Assembly: GCA_028874795.1 (NCBI GenBank)
Contig: JAPPHT010000070.1
Span: 127,058-191,057 of the forward strand
Length of the DNA: 64,000 bases
Direction of reading: 5' to 3'
DNA from: Chloroflexota bacterium
GTDB taxonomy: Bacteria > Chloroflexota > Dehalococcoidia > Lucifugimonadales > Australimonadaceae
The stretch's first letter is position 1. Each line of letters opens with the position of its first letter. This document shows, in pieces, positions 1-6,906 of this stretch. Under the pieces are notes generated by a model. The model worked only from the letters and a program-made list of their open reading frames with translations, was not told the origin of the DNA and did not search any database. A program made the translations under genes and the position numbers.

Positions 1-250
1 CCCCGTCCGTCGTTCCCGCACAGGCGGGAATCCAGAGTGACCGGGCAGGTCACACGGTGGGGCTGCTGGGAGTGGGAGTGGTCATGCCGAGCAGAGCACA
101 GTCCGCGCTTCATCGCACGCGGGCAGCAGAACCTCGCCTTCCATCTCTCCTGAGGGAGAGAGCCTGCCCTGAGCTTGCCGAACGGGTCGACGCGCTTGCG
201 CGGCGGGTGAGGGCCCTTGGGGGTGGTGCTGGGCATGGCGTCTCCTTTGT
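1..250. repeat. Repeat-filled spacer (families A and B)
   Basis: No credible gene lies here. Positions 8-60 hold a copy of family A, an inverted repeat of the CCCGCxxxxGCGGG type followed by a tail ending in CACACGGTGG. Positions about 140-215 hold family B, with opposed CTCTCC/GGGAGAG arms, then a core containing GAGCTTGCCGAACGGGTCGA and an inverted GCGCTTGCGC segment. The same units recur at about 981-1206, 17345-17440, 19436-19722 and 61858-62040. ORFs translated across them are not real genes. Confidence 0.7.
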
Positions 251-262
251 CCCCCCCCCCCC
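251..262. repeat. Homopolymeric C12 tract
   Basis: Twelve consecutive C residues end 7 nt before the -35 box of the promoter at 270-299. Such tracts are prone to slipped-strand length change, and also to sequencing error. A length change here would alter the DNA just upstream of the promoter but not the -35/-10 spacing. Confidence 0.75.
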
Positions 263-269
263 GCCCGCA

Positions 270-299
270 TTGACACCCCATCCCTGGCAAGCCTAGCCT
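270..299 (+). promoter_or_regulatory. Candidate sigma70 promoter of the TlpA-like lipoprotein
   Basis: TTGACA at 270-275 and TAGCCT at 294-299 are separated by 18 nt. The predicted start of transcription is about 306, which leaves a 5' leader of roughly 14 nt before the ATG at 320. The -35 is perfect and the -10 is weak. Confidence 0.5.
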
Positions 300-319
300 T
301 ACCCGGAGCGTTCCCCAGC

Positions 320-973
320 ATGACCACGCGCGCCGCATCCGCATCTCGCCTCGCAAGGGCAGGGGCAGCCCTGCTCCTCGTCCTGTTCACGATCGCCGCG
401 TGCGGCTCGGACCCCACCCCGACGCCCACACCGCAGCCCACGCCAACGGCGACGCCGGAGCCGGCCCCCACTGCCGATCCGGGACCGGCCGCCACGACGG
501 AAACCGAGACGGACACCATCGCCCCGGCAGGCTGGCGCACCGATGTCGAGGTCGGCGCAGGCCACGGCGACCGCGCCGCCAACGCCTCGCTGACGCTCGT
601 GGACGGCTCCTCCGCCACGCTCGAATCCGTGGCCGCGGGGCGCGGTGTCCTCCTCTACTTCTTCGCCACGTGGTGACCGACCTGCCGCGGCGAGGCTCGC
701 ACGCTGGACACCCTCTACGACGACCACAAGGACGATGTCGCGTTCGTCTTCGTCGCTTGGTCGGACCCGCTCGCCAGTCTCAACGAGTACGCCCAGGAGA
801 ATGGCTACGACTGGGTCTTCGCCGAGGCCGGCCCGGACACGCCGCGCGACTTCAACATCCGCTCCCAGGCGACCTACGTCGGCATCGGGCGCGACGGCGC
901 CATCGTTGCCAGCAGCGCCGGCGGCTCCGGCAAGGACTGGCCAAGCATCCTCGAGCAACTCAGCGCCACCTAG
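320..973 (+). CDS. TlpA-like thioredoxin-fold lipoprotein, candidate selenoprotein (in-frame TGA at 674-676)
   Basis: This is a predicted lipid-anchored thiol-disulfide oxidoreductase acting outside the membrane. The N-terminus has a hydrophobic signal segment ending in a lipobox (FTIAAC, Cys about residue 28), then a Pro/Thr-rich linker of about 35 residues. The thioredoxin domain begins near residue 90. Codon 119 is TGA, exactly where the first Cys of the CxxC motif belongs: upstream reads LLYFFATW, downstream PTCRGEARTLD. The frame then stays open to TAG at 971-973 and reads as ordinary TlpA fold (FVFVAWSDP, later YVGIGRDGAIV), giving 217 residues if TGA is read through. A hairpin suited to a bacterial SECIS follows the TGA. 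The position normally held by the cis-proline before Thr looks like Ala (SQATYVGI). The alternatives are a nonsense-mutated pseudogene or a TGC-to-TGA base error, but conservation of sense after the stop argues for recoding. Confidence 0.72.
685..707 (+). promoter_or_regulatory. SECIS-like hairpin immediately 3' of the in-frame TGA
   Basis: Pairing by eye: 685-686 with 706-707, 687-689 with 702-704, and 690-693 with 697-700, with single-base bulges at 701 and 705. This gives nine base pairs closed by a GGC loop at 694-696. The loop begins 17 nt after the TGA and its first two bases are G. As I recall the bacterial SECIS rules, the loop lies about 16-37 nt from UGA and has a G in its first two positions, so this fits. 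High GC content makes chance hairpins common, so this is supportive and not proof. Confidence 0.55.
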
Positions 974-1231
974 ATTGGCCCGTCATTCCCGCGAAAGCGG
1001 GAATCCAGGGTGCGCGGGCAGCGCACGGAATCCTCTCGGGGCGCTCCCCGTCCTCCTCCCCATTTTCGTTCCCTTACACGACCCGACAGGGCCCCGTCGT
1101 TCGTGCGTATGCAGGAACCTCGCCCCTTGTCCCCCTCGCCCCCTGGGAGAGAGCCTGCCCTGAGCTTGCCGAACGGGGCAACGCGCTTTAGCGCGTGGGT
1201 GAGGGTTGGTGGTGGGGAGTGGAGGGCTAGT
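974..1231. repeat. Repeat-filled spacer (families A, D, B)
   Basis: A family A copy at 981-1026 has the near-perfect arms ATTCCCGC/GCGGGAAT and the tail CCAGGGTGCGCGGGCAGCGCAC. It runs into a family D fragment (GGAATCCTCTCGGG). A family B copy occupies about 1118-1206. The whole tract between the lipoprotein stop and the CoxS promoter is repeat-derived, and no gene is supported in it. Confidence 0.7.
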
Positions 1232-1320
1232 TATACTGAGCGCGGCAGAGGCGCGGGTTGGCGAGCGCGGCGCATCTGCGATAGCATCCCTCGCAGCAGG
1301 ACGCGGCCGGCGCGGGCCGC
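1232..1320 (+). promoter_or_regulatory. Candidate -10 box and leader hairpin upstream of coxS-like gene
   Basis: TATACT at 1232-1237 is a good -10 but has no clear -35 at normal spacing. It would give a leader of about 90 nt. The leader ends in a perfect 6-bp hairpin (1303-1308 with 1315-1320, arms GCGGCC/GGCCGC) that directly abuts the Shine-Dalgarno AGGGAGG at 1321-1327, so it could affect ribosome access. Confidence 0.35.
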
Positions 1321-1331
1321 AGGGAGGCTCT

Positions 1332-1811
1332 ATGACCACCACCCCAGTCAGGCAGACGGTCACGCTCACCGTCAACGGCCAGGAATACACCCGCGAGGTG
1401 CCCACCTACCGCACCCTTGTCGACTTCATCCGCTACGACCTCGGCCTCACCGGCACCAAGGAGGCGTGCAGCGTCGGCGTCTGCGGCGCGTGCACCATCG
1501 AACTGAACGGCAGGATCGCCGCATCGTGTATCACGCTTGCCGTTCGGGCGGACGGCGCGGACATCACCACCATCGAAGGCGTCGCCGACGGCGACACGCT
1601 CCACCCCGTGCAGGAGGCGTTCATCAACTATGGCGGCTTCCAGTGCGGCGCCTGCACCCCCGGCCAGATCATGGCCGCCAAGGCGCTCCTGGAGCACAAC
1701 GCTCATCCCACCGAGGCGGAGATCAAGGAGTGGATGATGGGCAATCTCTGCCGCTGCACCGGCTACTACCAGATCATCGAGTCCATCCAGGCTGCTGCGG
1801 AGGCGAAGTAG
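1332..1811 (+). CDS. CoxS-like [2Fe-2S] small subunit, molybdenum hydroxylase family
   Basis: The 159-aa protein is the iron-sulfur small subunit of a xanthine dehydrogenase / aerobic CO dehydrogenase family enzyme, passing electrons between the Mo site and FAD. The N-terminal plant-type ferredoxin domain shows CSVGVCGAC plus a fourth Cys near residue 67 (SCIT). The C-terminal four-helix domain shows CGACTPG and CRCTGY, the second cluster motif. The ATG at 1332 is chosen because it follows AGGGAGG by 4 nt; an upstream in-frame start at 1206 adds only repeat-derived sequence. CoxM starts 2 nt after the stop. The substrate cannot be told from this subunit. Confidence 0.9.
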   Translation: MTTTPVRQTVTLTVNGQEYTREVPTYRTLVDFIRYDLGLTGTKEACSVGVCGACTIELNGRIAASCITLAVRADGADITTIEGVADGDTLHPVQEAFINYGGFQCGACTPGQIMAAKALLEHNAHPTEAEIKEWMMGNLCRCTGYYQIIESIQAAAEAK

Positions 1812-1813
1812 CC

Positions 1814-2671
1814 ATGCACGACTTCACCTTCCACGCACCCGATTCCCTCTCCGGCGCCCTCGACCTGCTCGCCGAGCACAACGGGGACGCCAAGCTGCTC
1901 GCCGGCGGGACCTCGCTCACTACGCTCCTCAAGCAGTCGCTCATCGCGCCTGACCACATCGTCAGCCTCCACCGCGTTCCCGGCCTCGACTCTATCGAGG
2001 CGTCAAACGGCGAGCTCCGCATCGGCGGACTGGTCACCCAGCGCGACGTCGAGACCTCCCCGGTCGTCAAGGAGCACGCTCCCCTCCTGGCGGAGGCGTA
2101 CCGCCGCGTCGCCACCGTCCGCATCCGGAACGTCGCCACGGTCGGCGGCGGCATCGCGCAGGCCGACCCTGCGATGGACCCCCCGCCGTCGCTGCTCATC
2201 CTCGGTGCGAGCGTCGTGGCCACGTCCACGCGCGGCGAGCGCGTCATCCCCATCGCCGACGTCTACGCCGACTACTACGAGACGACGCTGGAGCCGGACG
2301 AGATCGTGACCGAGTTGCGCGTCCCCGCGCAGCCCTCCGGGGCGGGTTGGACGTACATCAAATACCTCCCCCGCACGGAGGACGACTACGCCACCGTCGC
2401 CGTCGCCGCGATCGGCAGCGTCGAGGGCGGCAGCATCGCCGACGTGCGGGTCGCGCTCGGGGCCGTCGCGCCGACCGCGGTGCGCGCCTCGGTTGTCGAG
2501 GAGGCGCTCACGGGTCAGACCCCGACGCTCGGCGCGCTGCGCGAGGCGTCGCAGGCGGTGGCCGACATCGTCGACCCCACCGACGACCCGCGGGGCTCCG
2601 CCTGGTACAAGCGCGACATGTCCGTCGTCTTCACCCGCCGCGCACTTGAACAGGTACTGGGCGTCTCCTAG
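1814..2671 (+). CDS. CoxM-like FAD-binding medium subunit, molybdenum hydroxylase family
   Basis: The 285-aa flavoprotein subunit carries the PCMH-type FAD-binding signatures LLAGGTSLTTLLKQ (about residues 32-45) and TVGGGIAQADPAMD (about 110-123), followed by a CO-dehydrogenase flavoprotein C-terminal domain. It starts 2 nt after the CoxS stop, so the two are co-transcribed. The usual third gene, the molybdopterin-binding large subunit (about 750-800 aa), is not downstream: the next gene is on the opposite strand beyond a repeat spacer. Either the large subunit lies upstream of the window or elsewhere, or the pair serves a distant partner. Confidence 0.9.
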   Translation: MHDFTFHAPDSLSGALDLLAEHNGDAKLLAGGTSLTTLLKQSLIAPDHIVSLHRVPGLDSIEASNGELRIGGLVTQRDVETSPVVKEHAPLLAEAYRRVATVRIRNVATVGGGIAQADPAMDPPPSLLILGASVVATSTRGERVIPIADVYADYYETTLEPDEIVTELRVPAQPSGAGWTYIKYLPRTEDDYATVAVAAIGSVEGGSIADVRVALGAVAPTAVRASVVEEALTGQTPTLGALREASQAVADIVDPTDDPRGSAWYKRDMSVVFTRRALEQVLGVS

Positions 2672-2796
2672 CAACCCGTCGTCCGCGCCCTTCCGTCATT
2701 CCCGCGAAGGCGGGAACCTCGCAGCCGTGTCGGGTCCCTTCCCCCTCGACGGGGGAAGGCTAGGATGGGGGTGAATCGGCGAGGACGAGCTCTCCC
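2672..2796. repeat. Convergent spacer with family A and C hairpins
   Basis: A family A copy lies at 2694-2717 (CCCGCGAAGGCGGG core). A family C copy lies at about 2735-2775, with an inverted repeat CCCCCTCGACGGGGG followed by GGATGGGGGTGA. They sit between the convergent coxM and cysM-like genes. They could act as weak bidirectional transcription stops, but no U-tract is present. Confidence 0.55.
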
Positions 2797-3741
2797 CTAC
2801 CACCAGTGCACCTCGTCCAGCGCCTCGGCGTCCGCGCCGGTGGCGTCCCACGGACGCGACGGCAGGTACTTCCACGCCCCGTCCGAGAACATCATCACGA
2901 TGTTCCCGCGCTCCATGCCCTCGGCGACCCGCAGCGCTGTGTGCAGCGCCGCGCCGGACGACACCCCCGCGAAGACACCCTCGGCTCGCATCACCTCTCG
3001 CGCCGCCGCGATGGCGCTCGCGCTGTCGACGAGGAATCGCCGGTCCAGCATCCCCAGGTCGAGAAGCGGCGGGATATAGCCCTCCGAGAGGCTCCGAAGC
3101 CCCTGCAGCCGCTCTCCCAGCCTCGGCTCGACGCCGACGACCTGTACGTCCGGCCACTGCTCCCGAAGGCGCCGCGCAACGCCGGTGATCGTGCCCCCGG
3201 TGCCGATACCGGCAACGAACACGTCCACCGCGGTCTCGCCCATCGCACGGACGATCTCCTCGCCTGTCGTGGCATAGTGACAGAGGACGTTGGCAGGGTC
3301 ACTGAACTGGCCGACGGCGTAGTAACCGGGTTGCCTGGCCAACTCCTGTACCCGCCCGATGGCCCCGCGCATCCCGGCTTCCGGCTCGCACCACTCGATC
3401 TCGGCCCCGTACAGATCCAGGATGTCCGCAACGCTGGGCACGATGCCCTTCGGCAGGACGACGCGCACGCGGTAGCCCCTGCGGGGAGCAAGCGCTGCGA
3501 GGGCGATGGCGGTGTTCCCCGTGCTCGCTTCCACCAGCGTCGCTCCGGGTTGGATGGCGCCCCTCAGCTCTGCCGCGTCCAGCATCGCGATCGCTATGCG
3601 GTCCTTCACGCTGCCGCTGGGGTTCTGTCCCTCGAGCTTGGCGAAGAGCCGCACGCCGGGGTGCGGGCTGAGTCCGTTCAACTCGATGAGCGGTGTTCCT
3701 CCCACGAGAGCAGCGAGTGTTCCCTGTCCGTTCTGAGGCAT
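2797..3741 (-). CDS. Cysteine synthase family, CysM-like (copy 1)
   Basis: This 314-aa PLP enzyme belongs to the O-acetylserine/O-phosphoserine sulfhydrylase family and makes cysteine from an activated serine. Seen: GGTPLIEL near the N-terminus, the PLP lysine in SGSVKDR (about residue 46), the substrate loop EASTGNTAIAL, the phosphate-binding GIGTGGTITG, and SSGAALHTA. The tail ends in a Trp pair (VHWW) after a KYLPS stretch, resembling the C-terminus of mycobacterial CysM, which uses O-phosphoserine; the assignment to that subtype is inference. A paralogue lies at 58962-59900. It is a lone gene, divergent from the K+ uptake operon, apparently transcribed without a leader. Cystathionine beta-synthase is the main alternative. 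Confidence 0.85.
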   Translation of the reverse strand: MPQNGQGTLAALVGGTPLIELNGLSPHPGVRLFAKLEGQNPSGSVKDRIAIAMLDAAELRGAIQPGATLVEASTGNTAIALAALAPRRGYRVRVVLPKGIVPSVADILDLYGAEIEWCEPEAGMRGAIGRVQELARQPGYYAVGQFSDPANVLCHYATTGEEIVRAMGETAVDVFVAGIGTGGTITGVARRLREQWPDVQVVGVEPRLGERLQGLRSLSEGYIPPLLDLGMLDRRFLVDSASAIAAAREVMRAEGVFAGVSSGAALHTALRVAEGMERGNIVMMFSDGAWKYLPSRPWDATGADAEALDEVHWW

Positions 3742-3748
3742 GCGGCGA

Positions 3749-3754
3749 TTCTAT
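3749..3754 (-). promoter_or_regulatory. -10 box giving a leaderless cysM-like (copy 1) mRNA
   Basis: On the minus strand TAGAAT lies exactly 6 nt upstream of the ATG whose A is base 3741, so position +1 should be that A. No Shine-Dalgarno is present upstream. There is no convincing -35. Confidence 0.5.
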
Positions 3755-3803
3755 CGCGGCGTACCTCCGGGAACGATGCGCGCTATCCCGCAGCCGCGAT
3801 TCG

Positions 3804-3831
3804 TTGACTCGCCCCCGACGCCTGTTAGAAT
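3804..3831 (+). promoter_or_regulatory. Sigma70 promoter of the trk operon
   Basis: TTGACT (3804-3809), a 16-nt spacer, then TAGAAT (3826-3831), with TG at 3823-3824 giving an extended -10. Transcription should begin near 3838, which leaves a leader of about 75 nt before the chosen ATG at 3914. This rules out the longer in-frame start at 3740. Confidence 0.7.
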
Positions 3832-3913
3832 TTCTCACGCCGTGCCGTCGACGGCTGGAGTTCGTCACGCTCACCTCCAACCCAGTCCCCCCGGAACGCG
3901 TCGAGGCCTTACG

Positions 3914-5374
3914 ATGAGGCGCAACGGTTGGCGTCTCCGTCCTGGCGACCGTGTCGTCAGGCGTCCCCGCCAGAGCGAGACCGCACCCGTGCGCATCCGC
4001 ACGCAGGACCGGCGGCGGCGTATCGTCTTGCCATCATCGCTCTCGGCGCTGCTTACGCTCGCGGGAGGGTTCGCGGCGCTCATCACCGCGGGTACTGCCA
4101 TCCTCATGTTGCCCTTCGCGACGGCAGGCCCGGAGGGCGCCAGCTTCGTCGCCGCACTCTTTACCGCCACCTCCGCCGTCTGCGTGACCGGGCTCGTCGT
4201 TGTCTCGAGCGGAACGTACTGGGGCCTGTTCGGGCAGGTCGTGATCGCTGCGCTCATGCTCATGGGAGGCCTGGGCATCATGAGCGCAGGCATCGTCGTG
4301 CTGGCGGTGTTGGGGCGGCGCGTCACGCTGAACCAACGGCTCCTCGTCCGGGAGACGCTGGGGGGTGAGGCGCTGGGCAGCGCGGTCCGCGTCGTGCGCT
4401 ACATCATCTACTTCGCGCTGGGAGCGCAAGCCGTCACGTTCCTGCTCCTGTTCGTGCGTCTCATCTTCAAGTATCCGGCTGTCGAGGCGTTCTGGCAGAG
4501 CCTCTTCCACAGCATCTCCGCCTTCAACAACGCCGGGTTCACGATCTTCCCCGACTCGAACAGCCTCTCCGCGTTCCAGTCCGACCCTGCCGTGCTCTGG
4601 ACCATCGGCCTGAGCATCCTGCTCGGGGCGATGAGCTATCCCGTGATGAACGAGCTGGCGCGGCGCAAGGGCTTCAGCCGATGGACACTGGACACGCGCC
4701 TTGTCGTGCTGGGGATACTGGGACTCTGGGCCACCGGCGTTGTGACGATGCTGCTGTTCGAGGCGACGAACCCCGCAACGCTCGGCGGCATGAACCTGGC
4801 GGACAAGATCAGCAACGGCGCGTTCCAGGCGCTGACCTCGCGCACCGCGGGCTTCAGCTCCATGGACTTCGGCCAGGCGGAGGCCGGCACGAGTTTCCTG
4901 TTCATGATCATGATGTTCGTGGGCGGCGCATCCGGTTCCGTCGCAGGCGGCATCAAGGTCAACACGGCGATGGTTATCATCGTGGCGACCATCGCCGCGG
5001 TGCGTGGACGCACGCATGTCGAGTTCGAGCGGCGCGAGATCGCATACACCCAGGTAGGCCGGGCCCTGTCGGTGCTTGTGCTCGCGGTCATCGGCGTCTC
5101 ACTGTTCATCATCGCGCTCATGGTCTCCGAACGTTCGAACCTGGATGCAGGCTCTTTCACATTCGGCGACGTCATGTTCGAGACGATGTCCGCCTTCGGC
5201 ACCGTCGGCCTGTCGCACGGAATAACATCGGACCTCTCCACCCCAGGAAAACTCATCGTCACGTTGGCGATGTACGTGGGGCGGCTCGGTCCGCTCACCA
5301 TAGCGCTCGGGTTGGCGCTGCGCGAACGCCGGGCCTTATACCGGTACGCCGAGGAACGCGTTAGAATCGGTTGA
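3914..5374 (+). CDS. trkH: TrkH/KtrB-type potassium channel subunit
   Basis: This 486-aa integral membrane protein translocates K+ and is gated by cytosolic RCK (TrkA) proteins. The four P-loop selectivity glycines are visible in order: SAVCVTGLVV (about residue 90), FNNAGF (about 205), RTAGFSS (about 310) and GTVGLS (about 430). Between them are the expected hydrophobic M1-P-M2 repeats and the conserved GGASGSVAGGIKVNT stretch. The ATG at 3914 is chosen because the promoter lies at 3804-3831 and the preceding codons are not membrane-like. The first RCK gene starts 10 nt after the stop. TrkH and KtrB are hard to separate without a tree. Confidence 0.92.
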   Translation: MRRNGWRLRPGDRVVRRPRQSETAPVRIRTQDRRRRIVLPSSLSALLTLAGGFAALITAGTAILMLPFATAGPEGASFVAALFTATSAVCVTGLVVVSSGTYWGLFGQVVIAALMLMGGLGIMSAGIVVLAVLGRRVTLNQRLLVRETLGGEALGSAVRVVRYIIYFALGAQAVTFLLLFVRLIFKYPAVEAFWQSLFHSISAFNNAGFTIFPDSNSLSAFQSDPAVLWTIGLSILLGAMSYPVMNELARRKGFSRWTLDTRLVVLGILGLWATGVVTMLLFEATNPATLGGMNLADKISNGAFQALTSRTAGFSSMDFGQAEAGTSFLFMIMMFVGGASGSVAGGIKVNTAMVIIVATIAAVRGRTHVEFERREIAYTQVGRALSVLVLAVIGVSLFIIALMVSERSNLDAGSFTFGDVMFETMSAFGTVGLSHGITSDLSTPGKLIVTLAMYVGRLGPLTIALGLALRERRALYRYAEERVRIG

Positions 5375-5384
5375 GGGAACCGCA

Positions 5385-6047
5385 ATGGCCCACCAAGTAG
5401 CCGTGATAGGCATGGGCAGGTTCGGTATGAGCCTGGCGCGGGAGTTGTACCGCGTCGGTCACGACGTGCTCGCCGTCGACAGGGACGAGTCGCTCACCCA
5501 GATGATGATGGGGCAGGTGACCTACTCCGTAACGGGCGACTCCACGTCCATGGAGTTCCTTGAGGAAGTGGGCATCCGCAACTTCGATACCGCTGCGGTT
5601 GCCATCGGCACCGATATCCAGTCGAGCGTGCTCACCACCGTGCTCCTCAAGCAGACCTTCGCGCTACCGCTCGTGATGGCCCGGGCGATCAGTGACATCC
5701 ACGGCAAGACGCTCTCCGCAGTGGGGGCTGACCGCGTCGTCTACCCTGAGCAGGAAACCGGGCTGCGTGCGGCGCACAGCCTCTTCCAGCGCGACGTGCT
5801 GGAGTATATGGAGCTCGCCGGCGGTTTCGGGTTCAGCAAAGTGAGCGTCCCTGCCGACATGGTCGGGCTGTCGCTGGAGCGCGCAGGACTGACCTCGGCG
5901 CGCGACAGGTATGGCGCGGCGGTCGTTGCCCTCCGCAGAGGGCGCGAGCCCATCCTTTCACCGTCCAAGGACGAAGTGCTGCAGGAGGGCGACCTGCTCA
6001 TCCTTGCAGGCAGGGAAGACACGCTCGAACGCTTCGGACTGCAGTAG
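5385..6047 (+). CDS. trkA: RCK potassium-channel regulator, KtrA/TrkA type
   Basis: The 220-aa cytosolic regulator of the adjacent K+ channel has an N-terminal nucleotide-binding Rossmann (RCK_N) domain with GMGRFGMSLA at residues 9-18 and an acidic residue after strand 2 (AVDRDE). The stretch VVYPEQETGLRAA (about 120-132) is typical of KtrA. The C-terminal half (about 140-220) is an RCK_C/TrkA-C domain ending DLLILAGREDTLERF. The start lies 10 nt past the trkH stop, with a GAGGGA ribosome site overlapping that stop. The Usp gene follows after 2 nt. Confidence 0.9.
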   Translation: MAHQVAVIGMGRFGMSLARELYRVGHDVLAVDRDESLTQMMMGQVTYSVTGDSTSMEFLEEVGIRNFDTAAVAIGTDIQSSVLTTVLLKQTFALPLVMARAISDIHGKTLSAVGADRVVYPEQETGLRAAHSLFQRDVLEYMELAGGFGFSKVSVPADMVGLSLERAGLTSARDRYGAAVVALRRGREPILSPSKDEVLQEGDLLILAGREDTLERFGLQ

Positions 6048-6049
6048 GC

Positions 6050-6502
6050 ATGGCAGAGATCAAGCGCGCTCTCGCACTCGTCACCGGCACTCAGATGGAC
6101 AAGCCCGTCGTGTCCATAGCGTGCGACCTGGTGCGCGCCAACAAGGGCAAGGTCTGGGCGCTCTACGTCATCGAGGTCGGCCGGAAACTGCCCCTGGACG
6201 CGGAACTGCCCAACGAGACTGCGCGCGGGGAGCACCTCCTCCAGCGCATGGAGGCATTCGGCCACTCGCTCAAGTGCACAGTCGAAGGGGACATCCTGCA
6301 GGCCAGGGACATCGGGGCGGCCGTCGTGCAGGAAGCCGTTGACCGCCAGACCGATGTCATCGTAACGGGGATGCCGTACACCGAGCGCTACGGCAGCCCT
6401 TCGCTCGGCGAGATGGTGCCGTACGTTCTGCGCCACAGCCCGTGCCGGGTCGTCGTCTACCGCGACCAGCAGCCAGCGCCCATCCCGGAGGGAGCCCAGT
6501 GA
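6050..6502 (+). CDS. Universal stress protein (UspA family)
   Basis: The 150-aa protein has the Usp alpha/beta fold: an N-terminal strand followed by helix (ALALVTGT...), a middle strand (VWALYVIEV), and the C-terminal signature VIVTGMPYTERYGSPSLGEMVPYVLRHSPCRVVVYR. The GMP-(x)n-G-(x)n-S/G pattern suggests nucleotide binding but lacks the canonical Gly spacing, so ATP binding is uncertain. It lies inside the K+ uptake operon: 2 nt after the first RCK gene, with its stop overlapping the next GTG start. A role in tuning K+ transport or in stress response is inference from context. Confidence 0.82.
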   Translation: MAEIKRALALVTGTQMDKPVVSIACDLVRANKGKVWALYVIEVGRKLPLDAELPNETARGEHLLQRMEAFGHSLKCTVEGDILQARDIGAAVVQEAVDRQTDVIVTGMPYTERYGSPSLGEMVPYVLRHSPCRVVVYRDQQPAPIPEGAQ

Positions 6503-6903
6503 CCCGGCACGTGATGATCGTCGGCTGTGGCAGGCTCGGCGCGACCGCCGCGAACGCGCTGCTCGACCGCGGCGACCGTGTCACCATCCTCGATACGGAT
6601 GCGGAGAACTTCCGGCGCCTGCGCCCGCGTACGCGGCTCAGCATGTACGTCGGTGACGGCACTTCTCACGAGGTGCTGCGCCGCACCGGGATCGAATCCG
6701 TAGGCGCGTTCATCGCGGCCACGGGACGAGACACCACCAACGCGCTCGCAGCGCAATCAGCCCGCACCACATTCGGCATCCAGCACGTGGTCTGCAGGAT
6801 CAACGACCCCATCAGGAGCGAGATGTACGAGCAGTTGGGCCTCACGACCTTGAACCCGAACCAGTTCCTCGTCACACTCGTCCTCCAGGCGATGGAGGAG
6901 TAG
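6499..6903 (+). CDS. Short RCK-N (TrkA-N) domain protein
   Basis: The 134-aa protein has a single nucleotide-binding domain (VMIVGCGRLGATAANAL at residues 5-21, acidic TILDTDAE after strand 2, then YVGDGT and FIAATGRD) and no RCK_C domain. It begins at a GTG inside the GTGA that also carries the Usp stop, preceded by GGAGGGAG. An upstream in-frame extension into usp is not credible. The next RCK gene starts 3 nt downstream. Together the two may form the two-lobed arrangement that full-length TrkA has in one chain; that is inference. Confidence 0.82.
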   Translation: MTRHVMIVGCGRLGATAANALLDRGDRVTILDTDAENFRRLRPRTRLSMYVGDGTSHEVLRRTGIESVGAFIAATGRDTTNALAAQSARTTFGIQHVVCRINDPIRSEMYEQLGLTTLNPNQFLVTLVLQAMEE

Positions 6904-6906
6904 CGG

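Noticed and set aside
1..300. Short ORFs reading CPELAER- or VIPAKAG-type peptides
   Set aside because: They are translations of the dispersed hairpin repeats and occur in all repeat copies, on either strand.
320..676. 118-aa ORF ending at TGA as a complete protein
   Set aside because: It would stop inside the redox motif and lose most of the thioredoxin fold, while the frame stays coherent for 98 more codons.
3740..3913. N-terminal extension of TrkH from 3740
   Set aside because: It spans the promoter at 3804-3831 and is not membrane-protein-like.
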